Origin: Candidatus Aminicenantes bacterium UBA876
Lineage (GTDB): Bacteria; Acidobacteriota; Aminicenantia; UBA2199
Length of the DNA: 24,139 nt
Direction of reading: 5' to 3'
Assembly (NCBI GenBank): GCA_002294665.1
Contig: DBFQ01000021.1
Location: forward strand, 32,172-56,310
Shown piece after piece: positions 23,531-24,139 of the stretch (position 1 is the stretch's first letter; every line of letters starts with the position of its first letter). The position numbers and the translations under genes are program-made. The notes under the pieces were generated by a model that worked only from the letters and a program-made list of their open reading frames with translations, made no database searches and was not told the origin of the DNA.

Positions 23531-24139
23531 TGCACTAAGCATGATTGCGGCCGGATTGCTGTGTGTACCGGCCCTGCTGCTGCAGGCAGAAGCGGTGTCG
23601 CCCCCACAGCTGTTGCGCACCGCCCTGCCCCAACCTGTCGTGTTCCAGCAGGATGCGCGCTCGGCGCTGACGGTGTTCCAGGTGCTGGTGCCCGCGGGCA
23701 TCCGCAGCGTTCCCGCCGACCGGCGCGGACTGGCGTTTCTTGCGGCGCGTTCTGTCATGGAGATCCCTTCAGGAGACGCGGTGAAGGAATTGATGGAGAT
23801 GGGCACGCAGTTTTCTTCCTGGGTGGACGGCGACCTGGCCGTTTTGTCCATGACCGCGTTGTCCGAACATTTTCCCGCTTCGCTGAAGATCCTGGCGTCC
23901 ATGCTGAAAAAACCCCTGATTACAGGGATCCGCATCCAGCGCGTCAAGGAATGGATGAGCCGGCGCGAACGCGCGGAGTCCGATTCCCCCCGCGCGGTGA
24001 TCGTGCAGATGATGGTGGACCATTTTCTGGGCGCGCAGGGATATGCCGGGGCCGCCATGGGCTGCGAAAAAACCCGCGCCGGACTGGGACGCCGGCACGT
24101 CCTCGATCACATCCAGGCCCACTACCAATCCGGCCGCAT
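23517..24139 (+). CDS. M16-family non-catalytic partner (3' end outside window)
   Basis: 207 codons are visible; the gene runs off the window. A signal peptide (residues about 5-26, ending in QAEA) is followed by an M16 N-terminal domain. At the place of the zinc motif (canonical GLAHFLEH) the sequence is GLAFLAAR (residues 71-78), so both His and the Glu are lost. The following pattern (MEMGTQFSSWVDGDLAVLSMTALSEHF ... LKILASMLKKP) matches M16 proteins. M16B enzymes often act as a dimer of one catalytic and one inactive subunit, as in the mitochondrial processing peptidase. The 14-nt overlap with the active M16 gene supports this. The missing C-terminus prevents a length comparison. Confidence 0.85.
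   Translation, partial: MKRNSALSMIAAGLLCVPALLLQAEAVSPPQLLRTALPQPVVFQQDARSALTVFQVLVPAGIRSVPADRRGLAFLAARSVMEIPSGDAVKELMEMGTQFSSWVDGDLAVLSMTALSEHFPASLKILASMLKKPLITGIRIQRVKEWMSRRERAESDSPRAVIVQMMVDHFLGAQGYAGAAMGCEKTRAGLGRRHVLDHIQAHYQSGR

Overview
The window looks like a replication-origin neighbourhood from a diderm (Gram-negative) bacterium of moderately high GC. KdsB (CMP-KDO synthetase) implies LPS. A long E. coli-type GyrB, a secreted C69 dipeptidase, a periplasmic pseudopilin-like protein and a bactofilin beside ParAB fit an Acidobacteriota/Aminicenantota-like or deltaproteobacterial-type lineage. That placement is a guess from gene content, not a phylogeny.

Layout. 1-3141: a minus-strand radical SAM gene cut by the window edge (SPASM-like domain first, then the radical SAM core), divergent from a plus-strand run of overlapping genes: CDP-alcohol phosphatidyltransferase (pgsA-like), a single-domain response regulator and a YhcC/TIGR01212 radical SAM protein. 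3149-4774: a convergent C69 dipeptidase. 4829-5296: a gene-free repeat island with direct repeats, 25-bp inverted repeats, a GC hairpin and an 8-bp tandem array. 5297-6884: a cyclic-nucleotide-binding protein, divergent from a pseudopilin-like/EIIA pair. 6948-16273: rhomboid protease, gyrA, gyrB, recF, dnaN and dnaA, all on the minus strand and read away from the origin. 16451-24139: a two-TM small protein, rsmG, parA, parB, bactofilin, kdsB and pyrG, then (after a terminator) a Rho_N-like basic protein and two M16 peptidase-family proteins, all on the plus strand.

The strand switch between dnaA and rsmG, the DnaA-box-like motifs on both sides of dnaA, and a perfect 16-bp parS inside the rsmG/parA junction mark this as the chromosomal origin and segregation centre. 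DnaA, DnaN, RecF and the two gyrase subunits serve replication. ParA, ParB, parS and perhaps the bactofilin serve origin positioning.

The most interesting signals are these. (1) Four genes (pgsA, the cNMP protein, the pseudopilin, the first M16) have a sigma70-type -10 box ending exactly 6 nt before the ATG and lack a good Shine-Dalgarno sequence, which suggests leaderless mRNAs. Operon-internal genes mostly have Shine-Dalgarno sequences. (2) The parS site is read in two frames. (3) Back-to-back TTGACA boxes form a palindrome in the dnaA divergent region. (4) The edge gene has a permuted SPASM/radical SAM architecture with a CX3CX4C motif. (5) GyrA carries Tyr at the quinolone-determining Ser83 position and a degenerate first GyrA box. 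(6) DnaA has HHTTV in place of DHTTV. (7) A strongly driven small basic Rho_N-like protein is present.
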